A DNA stretch of 64,000 nt from Diprion similis (taxonomy: Eukaryota > Arthropoda > Insecta > Hymenoptera > Diprionidae). The notes below the pieces were generated by a model. The model was not told where the DNA came from, made no database searches, and saw only the letters and a list, made by a program, of their open reading frames with translations. The translations under genes were made by a program, and so were the position numbers. Below are positions 48,801 to 62,932 of this stretch, piece after piece; position 1 is the stretch's first letter; each line of letters starts with the position of its first letter. The stretch is taken from NCBI RefSeq assembly GCF_021155765.1, contig NC_060110.1:14902001-14966000 (forward strand). Direction: 5' to 3'.

Positions 48801-51800
48801 GGTAGGCTTAAGGAGGGAGACAAGGAAAGTGTATTGATGGTCTGTAGATGAGATCGACAGACTCCTGCAGGGGGAATCCCAGTTCGGATCAGGTTACTCA
48901 CGCATGCTCCCGAGTAGGTTGTACCCACGTGTTCGGACCTAGAATAAACCGATAGCAATACCCAGTAGTGCAAACTAAGCTGGTGGTGCACGTCCTACGC
49001 GCGGAGTGCAACAACTCTGCGAGTACAATGGAAGGGTGTAACGAATTGTCGGAGCCATCGCATAAGTGGACACAGACGGAGGGTGTCTAATTCCGACGGC
49101 GAGATCGTGTCGGAACAACGACTCACTGCTCAGAGGATTTGTCACATGAATCGTGGTATTTCCTTCACACATGCAGACTTGCGCAACTTTCGGAATCCAA
49201 TAATATACGTGACGGAGTTTTCCGCATCGGGTTGCGGTCCATCCCTTGTGAATAGACGGCCAAGCCGGTGATTCAAGTCGGACTGATTTGTGAAGATTAG
49301 AGAGCCGGCGTTTGTCAGGTCTAAACGTCAGCTCGAGCTTGGCCTCGTGTCGGTATGCTTCAAGATCGGGACGCTTCGAGATTGTACACCGAAGGACGCA
49401 CCGACGCCAAAGACTTCAGGGAGTGAAGCGGTGACTGGACAACTTTTCTTTCTCCTTCTTTCAACACAGCCGGCGCACCGCGTCGTTCGGTCCACGTCGC
49501 TTCGTACCTACGTCCGATCGGGCGATTGTTTTGATTTATGTCGAACTGTTTCACGGGATGATGCAGCGAAACTTGGCGTCGCTGCTAAGCTCACCTCTGA
49601 CCTCCATCGTCGTCATCCTGTTCTGATCCGTTCATTATTATTCGAACCGGCTCGACGAATTAGAGCAAAACCGTCAGTGATCGATTCATGGAGTCCATTT
49701 CATCGTTGCGTAACGTATCGCGCAACGGGCAAATTTTCCAGACTTCAGACTCTCAATCCTCAATTGTTACGTTCAAAAAGTAAATGGTCGACGATTTGAC
49801 TTGTTGAAAGGAAACACTCGAACTAGCTTGTACCTACTCTTGCTGAGTCAATTTTTTTTTAACCAGTTTTGGACTTTTCATGCTCGCGATCCTAACCGTA
49901 AGCACGATAAGTATGCAACCATTGAACGTCGGTAAATAAGGCAAATGTAACTGCACTTTTGCAGCTGGAGTATTGCAACAGACAAAATGTTATGCAAGCT
50001 GTGTATTTTCGCAAGATATACTTACATAGGTCCGTGACACGCAGGTGTGTACTTCATGCATCAAAAGTTGAGCTACAATAAGAGAAAATAGGAAAAGCAT
50101 TAAACAAACGAAGAAAAAATAGTAATAGAAATAAAAAGATAATACGTTGAACAGGAGAAAGTTGATGCTTCGATTACGCCGAAAGATTAGACGGTTAAAG
50201 TATCGAGCCAATCAAGGAACTAGAGGATCTATTACTGCCAGTAGATAATGGAATAATATGTCAATTACAGATCACGCAAAGTGGCTGCATAACATCGTTG
50301 CGACAGTGGATGCGTGGTAAACGATTCGGTTGCACCATTCCAGTCATCCCCGCGATCCTTCCTGTAATACTCTCGAGCTATTCAATTGCACTTTTCGGTC
50401 ACTCGCACGTACCATGCGTTTAATTGCTTTTTAAACAGCCATTGCTACTCTATGCATCTTTTACTATCCCCATGATTTCCAGCACGAAAACGTTAATGAG
50501 ATTGGTGGAAACGTGTTTATGAGAATAAAGGATAGCGAAGAAACTTTTCACGGAAACTTTACAGGTTCCTAACTCGTCAAATTCTACCTGACCAAAAGCA
50601 GCGATGTCTGATTTCCAAACTACAGTAGGTCCTGTATCCCACACCGCCTACGCCACCTACTTGGATCCCACTATCATCCTACTATATCTCATTTCCGGTA
50701 ATATTGAATGAGTTTCTCATAAAAGTGTGTAAGAACGAAAATAAAATGATTAAAAAAAAACATGCAGACTCACTGATTGGCCCAGTGTGGATGATTCCAG
50801 AATAACTGGATACAGCTTATAATATCACAGGTATAATTTTACTCGCTTGGGACAGGAACATATAATATACGATATTACAATAACCACGATAAATTTATTT
50901 CAACGTATGTAAGACGCAAATGTTGACGTAGGTGCAGGTACCGTAGGTGCAGTGCTTCACTTCTCTGAAAATTACCCCGATCGCCTTGAATCACGTTTAA
51001 TACGTGTCTACTTCAGATCGATTAACGAAGAGAATTTGCGATGAGTTGAAACTGAAATACCGCAACTGGGGGTATAATTGATATACAAGTAAAGTTATAT
51101 CGTGGTGAAAGTGCACCAAGGATATACGCTAATTGAACAATAATTTAGCTCGCGTAGATGGAAATTAGCTGAGATCGTAAACCCTGTGCAAGAACGGAGC
51201 CAACTTCCTTAAAAGTATTTTATGCAACCGTATAGGTACGAGGGACTCGCACTCGACGTGTACTACTTGTAAAATAATGACATAAAGACGGGCTGCCGTA
51301 ACTTTGTGCAGTTCCAACGCACGGTCAGTGTTTAGTCGGACAATTCTTTCCCTAACAGCGAACTTCCTTCCTATAATACATATAATATAATACCCTTGCC
51401 ATTTTGTAAGGCTGATTGCACGTTGAAGGCGACAAAAATAACGTTAAGTGCGTCATGTGTTCCGTCGCAAGACCCTCGCTAGAATTTAAGACGTACCTAA
51501 TTTGAAACAAAACCTCTGGTTCCCAATTTTTTGTACCAACTATTACTATGTCCTTCAGTTCTCGATCCATATTTTCATGTCCAACCTTTGAAGGAACTCC
51601 CACAAATTTATGACCATTGTCCTGTCTTTGCTTTACCCTTTCCCTCAACTTTGCCGTTCTTTCCATTCCAAATATATATTAGTTGTCCACGCACGGGTGA
51701 CCAAAGCGGACACGTTCAGTCTGCGAGTTATTCTCAACAAATTTCAATCTTTACTCGTGTAACGGTCGATCAATGAGAAATTTATATTAACAACCATTCA

Positions 51801-54800
51801 CATCGATCTACTGTCAAATCAACTCATTAATATATATATGTTCATTGTTATTTTAATCACTATCAAATTTCATTCATATCTAAATATCTGTAATCCTTAA
51901 ATTAATTTTACACGGAGTTCACGTGATATCCGAAGCTAACGCAATACAAGGATAAACGTGAACTTTGTGATACCACGCTATGTGATTTTTATGGGTAATT
52001 TACCAGAGAGTCTTTATCGTGAAACAGAAGAAGCGTGTAATTTCGTGGTGGGTTGGAAGGCATGGGGATTACAATTACCTTTATCGTTTTAACTGCGATT
52101 GCTTCGTATTGTCTGCTTCCCTGGGTAGTACTTACACTTTACAGTGTACCTCGTACGATAAATTGGCGCTCGCGGGACACCGAGGGACCCCATGGGATCC
52201 CATAAGACCCCGTGGGGTTCCAATCCTCTCTGTGTACCTTTACCTTTGCTTACAACGTTCGTCGCAGCTCCCCTACTGGTGACACGTAACAGATATTACA
52301 GGCAGAATTTTATGCTTCTATGTATACCTAATTACAAGAATTCGTGACGTGAGTTTCACAGAAGCAAGTATCGTTAGCAAAAACAATTCTACCTCAATCA
52401 TTTTTTTTTTCTATGGAAATTTTTCAATATTAGCACCAAAAAATTGACGGCACTGTGATTTATACTATAAATTTATCTACTCTGTTTTAGAATTACGAAA
52501 AGACACTAGTGAGGACTATTTGAACAAGCGGTGAAACATTCTCAATAAATAAAATACTCGTGAATACAATTTGCTCAAAATTTTCTCAGTAAACTATAAA
52601 ATTTTCACACGACACCATCTAGATGTATTCTTCAACGATACATTTTAATCCCACGAGACGAGACTGTATAAAAATTGACTTTCGCGGCAGTGAAATTATT
52701 CGCTCGGATGCTATGTACGCTGTTTTGCAAGCATTAAACCTACCCCAGTAAATATTCTAAGTTGTAAAGAGTAGTGGGTATCGAAACCTGAGCAGTTAAT
52801 TGCAACCACGGAAATTACACAAGGCAATTAAGTCTGAAACGGTGATTGAAATCGATCGGGTTAATCCTTGTTTGAATATTCAGAAAATCTGAATGGATTC
52901 AGCTTTCCTTCTTTCACACGCCTCCGACAGCCGGAATCAATCGATGATCGCGCGTCTTGATTCACTTCGTCAGAGGAAAACTTTCACATTCAATCCCGCA
53001 CTTACATACACTAATACACTGCATTCGACGTATTAACGATTAAACTATCCAAAGGGTATGCAAGAGATGCGAGCAAACGCGTCAACGGAATACGAGAGCA
53101 ACGGTCTCCACCTATATGGCAAGACATGTCTGATGGATTCCCAGTAATGTTTGACTGCAAGTGGCACCTGGTCTGTGATTGTGAATTTACCTACACGAGA
53201 CTCGAGTTGGGTTCCGACTCGACATCACACTGTGATCAATCGGTGGCATTTACAGCTTATTTCTATTCAACAATTCACTTGAATGTATTAAGTCCTTCCA
53301 TGATTCATTGCGCGATCAAATCTCCCTGCGCTAACCTCTGCCGCGCGTGTTTTCAATATACCTACACAATTACACGGTTGAGAATCTTCTTCAGACGAGG
53401 AGGTGTGATTTAAAATATGTTTTACCATCGTATAAGTGAGAAATTTATTCGGCCGTAAGACATTTACTTTCAACGCTAATGAATAATCATCTTATATCGT
53501 AAAAACGTCAAAACCGAAATACCATCATTTCTGTACCTGCAATGGATATTAATGGACGTTAAATTGGTGAAGCGTGTATACATCGTAAGTACAGTGACAA
53601 GTAGTTTCACGCGTGTAAGCTCAAATTCTAGTTTCCTTGCATCGTAGCAACAACAATAACATCGAAGGAACCCATAATGAAACCGATCGTTCTCATCTTC
53701 CTGTGGACCGAAGTAGATGCAGTACGACGCCGTGGAACTCCCATCAAGATATCATTGTAAAGAATTAATTGTCCGGGGGATTGAATCTCATTATGTGTAG
53801 TGACGAACGATATTACGAATCAATGGAAACATTGATGAGACGGCTCGCTGCAGCGTCTACTGTATGTTTTGACAACGAGGAAAACGATGTAATTATATAT
53901 ACCAACTTTCACTAATTCAGACGATCCATTAGTAACTCGATTATACAGGTATTCGCTATCATTTAACAAATATTTAGGGTCAAATTTGGTCGATGCAATT
54001 TTCTCTCTATGGCAGCAATGTACTACCACTACACGATTTTGGAGATCTCTTATTTTAAATTTTGCATGAAAAATAAATGGCAGAACAAATCAAATTCAGA
54101 GAATATTCCAGAGAATTTCTGTTTTCGGCAGTCTTTTAAAAACCAGAAAATCCACATGGTGATAAAAAAAAATTCTTGGCGCAATTGGACGTTGAAAGTT
54201 AAGAAAATTGGAATGAAAAATTGTTACTGAGGTATAAGAATAAATACAAGAATAACGCATATTAATATGCAGCACATGTGCGAGTACGCAGATAAGCAAA
54301 ACACCTATATATAGGCTGTTGGGGACGAAGACGAATCGAGGTTAACGTGCTACTGAAAAATAAAATGCGAAAAGCAAAGTTGAATACACCATAGCCACGT
54401 GCTGACGTCGCTGACCAGGCTGAGTACGAAAAAGAGATTAAAGAAATTAATTCGCATTCGCGGTAGGCGCAGATCTGAAACGGATGCGAGGACCCTTCCA
54501 TACTTATAACACGCTTATGCCAGACGTGAATATGCAGAACGACGAGCGGTGTAATTTGTGAATCAACACGACTTGTTCAGAGTTAGTGTTTTTGGAACGG
54601 TGTGCAAACACGCGCCTCTCGGCCACTTAGATTTCGATCTAAAGTATCAAATTACTAGCTGCGGGGACCGTCGAGGATTGTTAACGCCAGAATTTATGGG
54701 TCTGGGAGTACTCTTGGAAGCTGGCACATGAGTCGACCTATAAAACAATCGTAACAACGAAGCCCGAGAACCCCCAGGTCCCCGAGGTCTGCACGAGCGC

Positions 54801-57800
54801 ATGGTTTCCACACGTATCTTCCGCACCGGTCGGCCGATACGCGAAGTTACGACGCTTCGCCTAGATGCAGGCATGCAGATGGCTCTGGATCAAGGCCAGA
54901 TCCATTAAAGATATTCACGAGGAATTCCACGGTGAGTGACTGGGCCTGATGGGCGAACGGATCGCAGCCTCTTAATTGTGTCCAATCTCGGCTAGAGTAG
55001 ATTCTAATCCGACCTGAACGCGTTCGCGGTTCTTGTCAAACGCAAACTGCAGGCACCACTTTGGACCGCGGCGTCCCAGGGACATCGACCAACCTGCTGC
55101 ATCATGGGAAGACGGACGAAAGAAAGCCCCGAGGTAATTGACAGCGTCCGTGCGTTGGCGCCAGTCCCGGCAATTTCGCGGTCACGGTTGCTCGACGTTT
55201 GCGCGCCTCTTAATCACTTTAAAGAAATTTATTACGCAACACCTGACTTACGGCCTTCCAAGAATTTTAGGATTAGATCCAAAATTGACCAATTTTCCTC
55301 ACCTCTTGCGGAAACTCTTCTTCCGCGTCGCTTCGAAGTACGTCAAACGTACACGTGAGCCGCGGACAAAGATACGTTTTGGTCAACGTTATGGACTCCT
55401 TCCAGGCTTAATTTTTTTACCCACACTTATTGTTAACGCCTGCATGCCCGCGTACCACGCGGTTGCATATGCGTATCACCTGCGGTGAAATCAAACTACA
55501 TTGGTAACTGGAATGCCGCCTGGCTGATCGGCGAGTATCGGTAGAGATATCGATTATTCGATGTCAAGCCAAAGGGGCGAGGTGAAGCGGAATTCGGTTT
55601 GTCTGACTTTTTCGTTTTGTTTGCTGTTAGCCTTGGATTATCAGTTATTTTTCAACGTATCACTTGTACATCGTGTCGCTGTGCAACGTGACGAGCTTGC
55701 GCGATCAATGTCGTGATCGATACTTTCGCGGGCGAAAATCGCGTCATGGCAAGAGAGTAGATTTATTATTGCAAAAAAAAAAAAAAAGAAAATAAAATAC
55801 CGTTGCGCAATTTCTCACGCTGTTTACGAAAACAACTCAGATTTTATCAGAGAACGGAAGATAATGAAGATTTCTGTGGAACGAGACGGACGAGACAAGT
55901 TTGATTTGTTGTACAAAAATTTCTTCAGCATGAGATATAATAAGCTTCGTTGTCTCTGATAATTTTTCCCACTTCTCCGTCTTAATCTCTCATGGTCTTT
56001 ATCTCTATCCAGAAGATGAAGTCGTTGTGATGAAATTAGCATCACGCTAACGTGACATATGCATTACATTATAGCTATAAGGTGGCAGCGTGAACGTGCG
56101 ATAATTTGTCTGACATCCCCGTCGCCGAAAACAGAAGCTACCTGGCATGGCATGAGGTTTTCAGGATCACTAGGGTACCGGCATCATAACGGATCGCGTG
56201 AAAATAACGCTTGAATTACCCTACAGTGTAACATCTCTCGCCGCCTTGTTAAGCCAAGGTGCGATAAAACTCACCAGCCACTTGGTATTCCCCCTTTTCT
56301 GGCCCTTCAGCGCTTTCCTTTTGTACCACGAATACTGGAAGATGCCCGAGCGGCAAAGAGAGAAAATTACATGTTCACGATTTTACAGTTGAGCGCAAGC
56401 TCCTCATCCCGAGCGTCGTCAGCCGGATCGGTGATATCCGCGGTGGTGCAGAGAATCGGTGTGGAAAGTCGAGATGCCCGCGTACGTGTTATAAAAGCAC
56501 TGGAATGAGATGATGCCTGAAGAATTTCGACCAGACGAAGGATCACCTCGAGCGACTAGATTACTAGCGCGTTGAGCTTGGAGAGGGCAGGGCAAGTCTG
56601 CGGTCTACTAGATCTATTTATAGCATCTCGACGTTAAGGTACACCTTCGTGTGTACTCGTATACGCGTTGTATATCATATCCATATGGACACATACGTGT
56701 ACGACGTGTACGGTGCACAACCTTAAACCGTATCCATACACCCTCTATAATACCCGCACGAGCTCATGGCCGACACGCGCGCCATGCAATCCCATACCTG
56801 CACGCTGATCTCCGTAAGACGTAAGTTATAACGGACTCCTTAATATCATACCTGAATGCATTGCTGCACATTTACCTTATGACGGATGCATTGCCATTCG
56901 CATACCGGTATCTTATATTGTACTTTCCTCTCAGTGCGAGGGATGAAATTGTTGTATGTACTTTGTCCATGTGCCGAGAGATCGTGCTATCATAGTTCAA
57001 GAAACAGGAAGGGCAGACACGGAAAGGACTGCGGATGAAGAATTTTTAGTACAATGCAGGAAAAACTTGACTGCTAATAATTTAATTGAACTGACTAAAC
57101 CGGCTTTCTTTCAATGTATTTGTACTATAATATCATATTCTGTACAGCGGCAAAAGTGGTAAAGTAATTTTTCTGTCCTTTGTTATTGATAATAATACTT
57201 CAATTTCTATTCCTCATGGACTTTCCCAAAACTGATGAATCAGTATTATCAATTCATTATTGATCACGTCAATTAATGAGTAGCGGAAAAAATTGAATCA
57301 TGGAGCGATAATGAGGTAAAAAGTTCAAGGAATTCGGGATATCTTGTGCGACAAAAATTACTCTAAAAATTTCACATTGTTCTACTAGAAATCCAGCGAA
57401 ATACTCCTTACCTAGAATTGTCAGGGTGGTCAATGTGTCGATTAAATTGAACGATAAAGTGGGCCTGGAATACTGATTGTGGGATAGCAATGATGGATGC
57501 AGGTCCTCCCATCCTTTCCCTCTTATAACTCGACCATTTTGTGGTGCGTGAACAAGTGGCCCGACCTTTACCGTAGGCAGTACACGCCAAGGTCGCTAAC
57601 CTTTCCAGCCTTAAGGTTCCGTTTGGCGCCACTCTTTTTCACGTTTCAGCTTTAAACGCACGCTGCACAGGCTGCAGTCACTCACTCGCGATGTATCGCT
57701 AACGATAAGATTAAATCTCCATGATAATATACCCATTCGATACCGCGCGCACTTTCACGCTGCCCGGTGCGTGTCTTTAACCGCAAACACTGCACCAAGG

Positions 57801-58740
57801 GATAAGTATCAAATTAATTGAAAATTAGTTCACACATTCGAAAGGTGTACTCGAGCGCTGCACCTGCCCTCCTACCGTATCCGTGTGTGGCAATCATTCC
57901 ACGCTTGCACGTATTGGTTGAGAGGGCATGCGACTACTTATCCAGCTCGTACGAGGTGCGCTGGACGTTCATCGTCCAGCTCATTCCTTGAAGATTTCGT
58001 TGCAGGAAAACTTCCATATTATTAATCCGTGTATAACGGTCTGCAAATCACACGATTGCCGAAGGACACGCTTTGGCAACAATCTGACGTATATGTTCAA
58101 TCCACGCATTTCATTGAGTAAAAGTCACTGACCTGATGCAAGGGAACATCGTACGACCCTCGTCTATTAAAACACACACTTCGGTGGATGGTTGACCGGT
58201 GAGAAGTACCACTCTCACTGCCATCCCTTGACATCTTTTGTACGAAACTGGGAAGTTATGCCGTCGTTGCGTCGTTTCATTTGTAAGCCGAAGTCAGTTG
58301 ATAGCGATTAATTTATAATCATTCGTCCAATTGATATGAATTTGTATCTGAATTGTGTACATGAGTATATTCCCCGTGGTTCAGTATGCAGACAATTAAT
58401 CGATCAACGTCACTCTTACTACTAATTATTAAAATGAAAAATTCAAGATTCATTGTCAGTTGTCGCATACACGCCTGTCTCAATCTCGTTTGGTGGGTTT
58501 GCCAATCCACTGGCAAGCTGTTACACGGCATATACCTATTGCACATCTCAGAAAACATTCACCCCGCACGACGATCATTATTCATTCTTCGTGAAAATTA
58601 CAGCATTCGGAGAACGCTCTTGTATATAATTAATTAGCCGACGATCCGATCCAAAGCTCGTTCCATTCTACCCAGGTGATCCGATTATTCGATAACCGTG
58701 TTTCAAATTATATTCCCAGTCGGTGTTACGAGTAGGAATT
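42820..58740. other. Long stretch without a supported gene
   Basis: About 16 kb without a recognisable gene. The longest frame (169 codons, + strand, 49290-49799) has no domain or codon bias and I treat it as chance. TATA-like motifs occur at 43692 (TATAAA) and 56490 (TATAAAA), without Initiator partners at the right distance. Small perfect inverted repeats lie at 46225-46246 (ACCGGAAC / GTTCCGGT) and 57960-57980 (GCTGGACG / CGTCCAGC, 5-nt loop). A 14-nt A run sits at about 55773. It may be intergenic or intronic. Confidence 0.5.
52173..52216. repeat. Short GC-rich tandem/palindromic duplication
   Basis: Two adjacent units of about 20 bp, GACCCCATGGGATCCCATAA and GACCCCGTGGGGTTCCAATC, form an imperfect tandem repeat. 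Each contains its own palindromic core (CCCATGGG; CCCCGTGGGG is near-palindromic). It stands out as GC-rich in an AT-rich setting. A dimeric protein-binding site is conceivable; nothing more can be said. Confidence 0.55.
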
Positions 58741-58742
58741 AC

Positions 58743-59000
58743 TTCAAATTGAATGTAAATGCCAGATCAGTGTTACAGGTCGAAATCTCATGCCATTCTA
58801 CAAACTTGTATGATTACATAAGTGTTCATAAAAAAAAGGAACAATGGCATACGTTATACTATCATTGCAAATGTTCTTCAAATTCGCTCGATTCTCTCAT
58901 CAGATAAAATGAATTTCGTACAACTGATTCGCATGCCTTTCAACGAACTTGTATAATCGCATAAATATTCAACAAAAAATACAATGCAATACGTCATCAA
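58743..59000. repeat. Ancient tandem duplication, two copies of about 134 bp
   Basis: Copy 1 (about 58743-58860) and copy 2 (about 58877-59000) share in order TTCAAATT, an (A)GATCAG / CATCAGAT block, GTTACAGGTCGAAATCTCATGCC versus GTACAACTGATTCGCATGCC (in pieces), CAAACTTGTATGATTACATAA versus CGAACTTGTATAATCGCATAA (in pieces), TTCA(A)(C)AAAAAA and a final CAATG(G)CATACGTTAT / CAATGCAATACGTCAT. They are strongly diverged, so the duplication is old. Confidence 0.65.
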
Positions 59001-59009
59001 TTTAACCGT

Positions 59010-62000
59010 ATAATCTCGCCTTTGCTCACGTGGCGATATGCTTGAATGCCAACCTGGCCATTTTCCTCGGCCCTTCCGAGGGATGCGCCGGCTACTCAAA
59101 TAACAACCGCAACCAGACCAAACAAAAATACATAAGTTTATCAAAACCAGTTAACCATGGAATATTACCCATCTACGCGTTACTAATTCGAGAAACGTCG
59201 AGTTCAGTGTAACATTATAGTTACAGATTCCTTCAACATATTTTGGTACCTTCAGCATATCTTATGACAAAGTTCTTTTTTCTTTTTCGCATTTCCGCAC
59301 AACTAGTGAAATGCACGACAGTATGGCATCTGAAATAGGTATAAGAGACATTCTATCATTATAAGACCAGATATTGCTTGTACATTAAGAATACAATTAG
59401 TTTCCTTGGTCTATTATACGTAGGCAACTACTGGACTGGCTACAATACGGGAAAATGATGAATTGAAAACATGATTAATGCATTTTCTTCCGATACCCCA
59501 GGAGTCTGGTGCAACAGTTCATTAAATCTCTGGATTGTGAAGCGTGATAGTTTACGATATAGATGCAGAAAGTTAATAGGTTCAATCACGATGATTGCTG
59601 TAGACATAAGATGTCTATACCGCAACGTAAATGATCTATGGTTATGTAATTGTCCAACCTGTGTACAGATACTGATTGTCAATCACAGAATACCGATCTA
59701 TCATTTTGCCTTCTCAACTAATCACAATCGCATTCCTCGCAATTTTTCTATCGATCATCAAATATAATTCAATTATTCATTATATATACTGTATTCGAGT
59801 GATTCTATTGACTATATAATATAATTCAAATAGCTCGAATGTAAAAGAAAAAAGCATTCTGTAAGGCCACAGGCATTCAACTAATAACTTCCATTGTTAA
59901 TTATATAATATCTTGATGCTTTACCCTATTCGAATTTTCATTATATCTACACCACATGTATGCAGGGATTCATGACCAGAATAGGAATCGTTAATCAATT
60001 GAATAGATGCTCAACTACAGTATGTATGATTATACGGTGATTAACGTGCTCATAAAATGCATTGCGATGCAGGATGCACAATTAAGTGTAGGATTCTGAT
60101 GTGCCGACGTAGCAGTCGCTCAACAGTAAACAATATGTTTGGCTAATCGGTAAAATGCCGATCGCTGTAGATTTGTTCACGATAAGTTATCATTTGAATA
60201 ACACAACCGGTTTCATACCGTGTGAAAGTTATACTCCCGACGCACAAAATACCAAAGAACATGGTGAGATTTCGAACTGACCGACAGAACTCAGCACATC
60301 GACAGCAAATCGTTAATACCATTAGTCGGACTTGACCAGAAGTACCAACAAATACGGTTTTTCGATCTATGTAGAGATTTGTGTCGGTACTAGAAAAGCC
60401 AGCACAATCTGGTACAGCAAACCGTAATTAGAAAATGAGAGTACGCGATTGATTTCACAGAATTTCATGTTTTTATTTTATGACACAATAATGTTATCAT
60501 CCGAGTAGAATTTGTGTGTAGTGCCGTACGTATATATAGCGTATAAATACGGTAAAAACGTAAAAAACCTGTAAACGTGACTGTATAATGATTACATGTT
60601 ACATTATAATTTACGTTTTAGGCGCGTCCTAAGTGAGCGAGACGCAATAATCTAAATTAAATATATCATCTGTATAGTCCATTTGGATCACCTTAACTTG
60701 GGTCTTAGACGAATTTAAATTCATTATTATTATCATCATTAATATAAATATTATGCAAAATTTCAAACTTCACGGCGTCCAAGTTTGAATCCGGGAAATT
60801 CGTCTTAGCAAGAAGTATATTCTATTAGTTAATTATGGGCAAAGACCACTCAGATCTAAACGGGCTATACAACATCGTCTGGTTTCGCTTAGTTTTCATT
60901 CAATTTATGAGTATATATATTTACAATATTATATGACCAGAATTACTCATGTATCTTAAACTAAGCGTTTTGCCACCGTTATTAATAAATGCATGCGTAT
61001 ATATATTTATATATAGATACAAACGCGTTGTGTATGCATGTACACTGATACATGTATGTATATACACCATCGTTATTTTGGTTCATATATTATATCATTA
61101 AATTAACAACTTGTATTAAATAAAATTTATTATAGCATGATTATGTATAAATAATGATTTTATCTTTGCGCAAGTATAATCCTGATTATGATACTTCATA
61201 CTGGGTGCCAAACTATTCTCCACAGTTACGTATGTTATACTTTAGTTATTAGACTTGTTTGGCAAAACGACCCGTGATAGTTCTCTATGTTATAAATATA
61301 GTGCACGCTGGCAATCAATACGATTTTGAATTTTTTTAATTTTTTAACAGCTCGCCAGAACCTATGTCGAAATACTAGCTCAAAGTGAGTGACAAATGGG
61401 AACAATTATAGCAGGTGCATAAGCCGCGCGATTATAATATGAAGCACCCAGTTTGAAGTAAGCTCCATTTTAATCGATAATACTGTAGTCTGTTATGTAT
61501 GGCTAGAATTGTAAGTTAAAAATATTCACATGATTAATTGATGCTGTTTTGAATTGATATTTTAGAACGCATCTGTCTTTATCAACTATTGCGACACTCA
61601 CATATCGTTTGATATTATATTCGTTTTAAAATACAATCACACTACTGTAATGGCAGCGCAGCTTATTGCATCGCATTTTTCCGTACTAATTTTAAAAAAT
61701 CGCAAAAATATTTGTGGATTAATCACTTGACGGATAAATGACTTTGTAATCTGGTTACTTAGAATTGACTCTTCTACTTCCACATTTCAATTGAACATGT
61801 TTTGTCATACCAATCGCCTATACATATCGAAATATAAACCTCGAGCATCGCGCTACAAATATATACACAGTTTATGCTTATAGTAATACCGATCAACATT
61901 GAGGCGATTCTTAAGCGATTGATAAGATATTACAAGAATGGAAAACAATTGCACGTATTGTACAAACATTTGGTAATCTTGATCGGACGATGCCTTCTAT

Positions 62001-62330
62001 ATGAAATTTATACTACGGTTTTACGTTGTATTGAAAAGGCGTTTCTTTTTTCGTTTTCTTCTTACTATTCTACCTAGGCCTCTATAGCCGACAACACGAG
62101 CTATCCATACCAACTTCAGCATGGTACTGTATAATAAATGGTGTACGAATAACATTTGTTCTTTTCTCTACTATTATTCAATCAACAGACAATCACTGAT
62201 AGCATGGAGGAGAGACGAGAGCTTTAGTTAATAGTCAAGAGTGTTAGTTATGAACAACAATAGTAGCGATGATAAATGGCAAAAAGATAGCTGCTGAATA
62301 CAGTGTAAAGAATTAATTTTACGACTTTGT
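59010..62330. other. AT-rich region downstream of the navigator gene
   Basis: Very AT-rich, with ATATAT-rich runs around 60.9-61.1 kb and no coding signature. It lies 3' of the navigator gene on the - strand. Navigator/sickie transcripts have long 3' UTRs in some insects, so part of it may be alternative 3' UTR. Several further TTTATT words (AATAAA on the - strand) occur here, for example near 61126. The sequence alone does not show which is used. Confidence 0.4.
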
Positions 62331-62336
62331 TTTATT
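62331..62336 (-). terminator. First canonical poly(A) signal after the navigator stop codon
   Basis: TTTATT on the + strand reads AATAAA on the - strand. It is the first canonical signal I find downstream of the navigator stop codon, and would give a 3' UTR of about 600 nt. More distal signals exist, so longer isoforms are possible. Confidence 0.35.
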
Positions 62337-62932
62337 CAGACATTCAAGTTACGTACGTACTGTCGATTTCTGTTCTTTGAAATATGACTAGTGATAAACA
62401 TTCACCGCCTATATAGTACATACTAATTTTTCACTTATTTACTCACCTATTGAGTGAAAAAAAATGAAGCTCACACTTAAACTGTAAGTTGGGAAAGTAA
62501 TAGAATTTGTAACCAACCTATGCATCGATATTTAAAATAATTATATTGCGATTCTGAAATACAAATAAATTATTTTCTCATGCGTTTCAATCGCAGATAT
62601 ACACAAAGAAAATATCTTATCTACAAGAAATATTTGTACAAATAAAAAAAAACTCTCGGGAGTGTCATAATTTTTTTTTAAATATTTTGATAGAAGAATA
62701 AATTTTTAAAACTATCAATTCAACACCAGATAATTTTTGAGTAATTACGATAAAAACAAAAATATAAAACAAAACCAGCATGTACTTGTTTTTGACATGC
62801 ACATTTACCTCCTTCGTCCTGAATTCAGCAATCGTCTTGGCATTTATACACTCGCTTCTAAAATTTAGCGATAGGTAGTAAATTTGTAATACCGTTTTCG
62901 TAGTTGCGACATGGCAATTCATTTCATATACT

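Noticed and set aside
49290..49799. 169-codon frame, + strand, the longest unexplained frame after the lectin
   Set aside because: No domain, signal peptide or codon bias. It overlaps open frames in other phases, and its composition looks like translated non-coding DNA.
57960..57980. Perfect hairpin GCTGGACG-TTCAT-CGTCCAGC as a possible small RNA precursor
   Set aside because: An 8-bp stem with no extension on either side is too short for a microRNA precursor.
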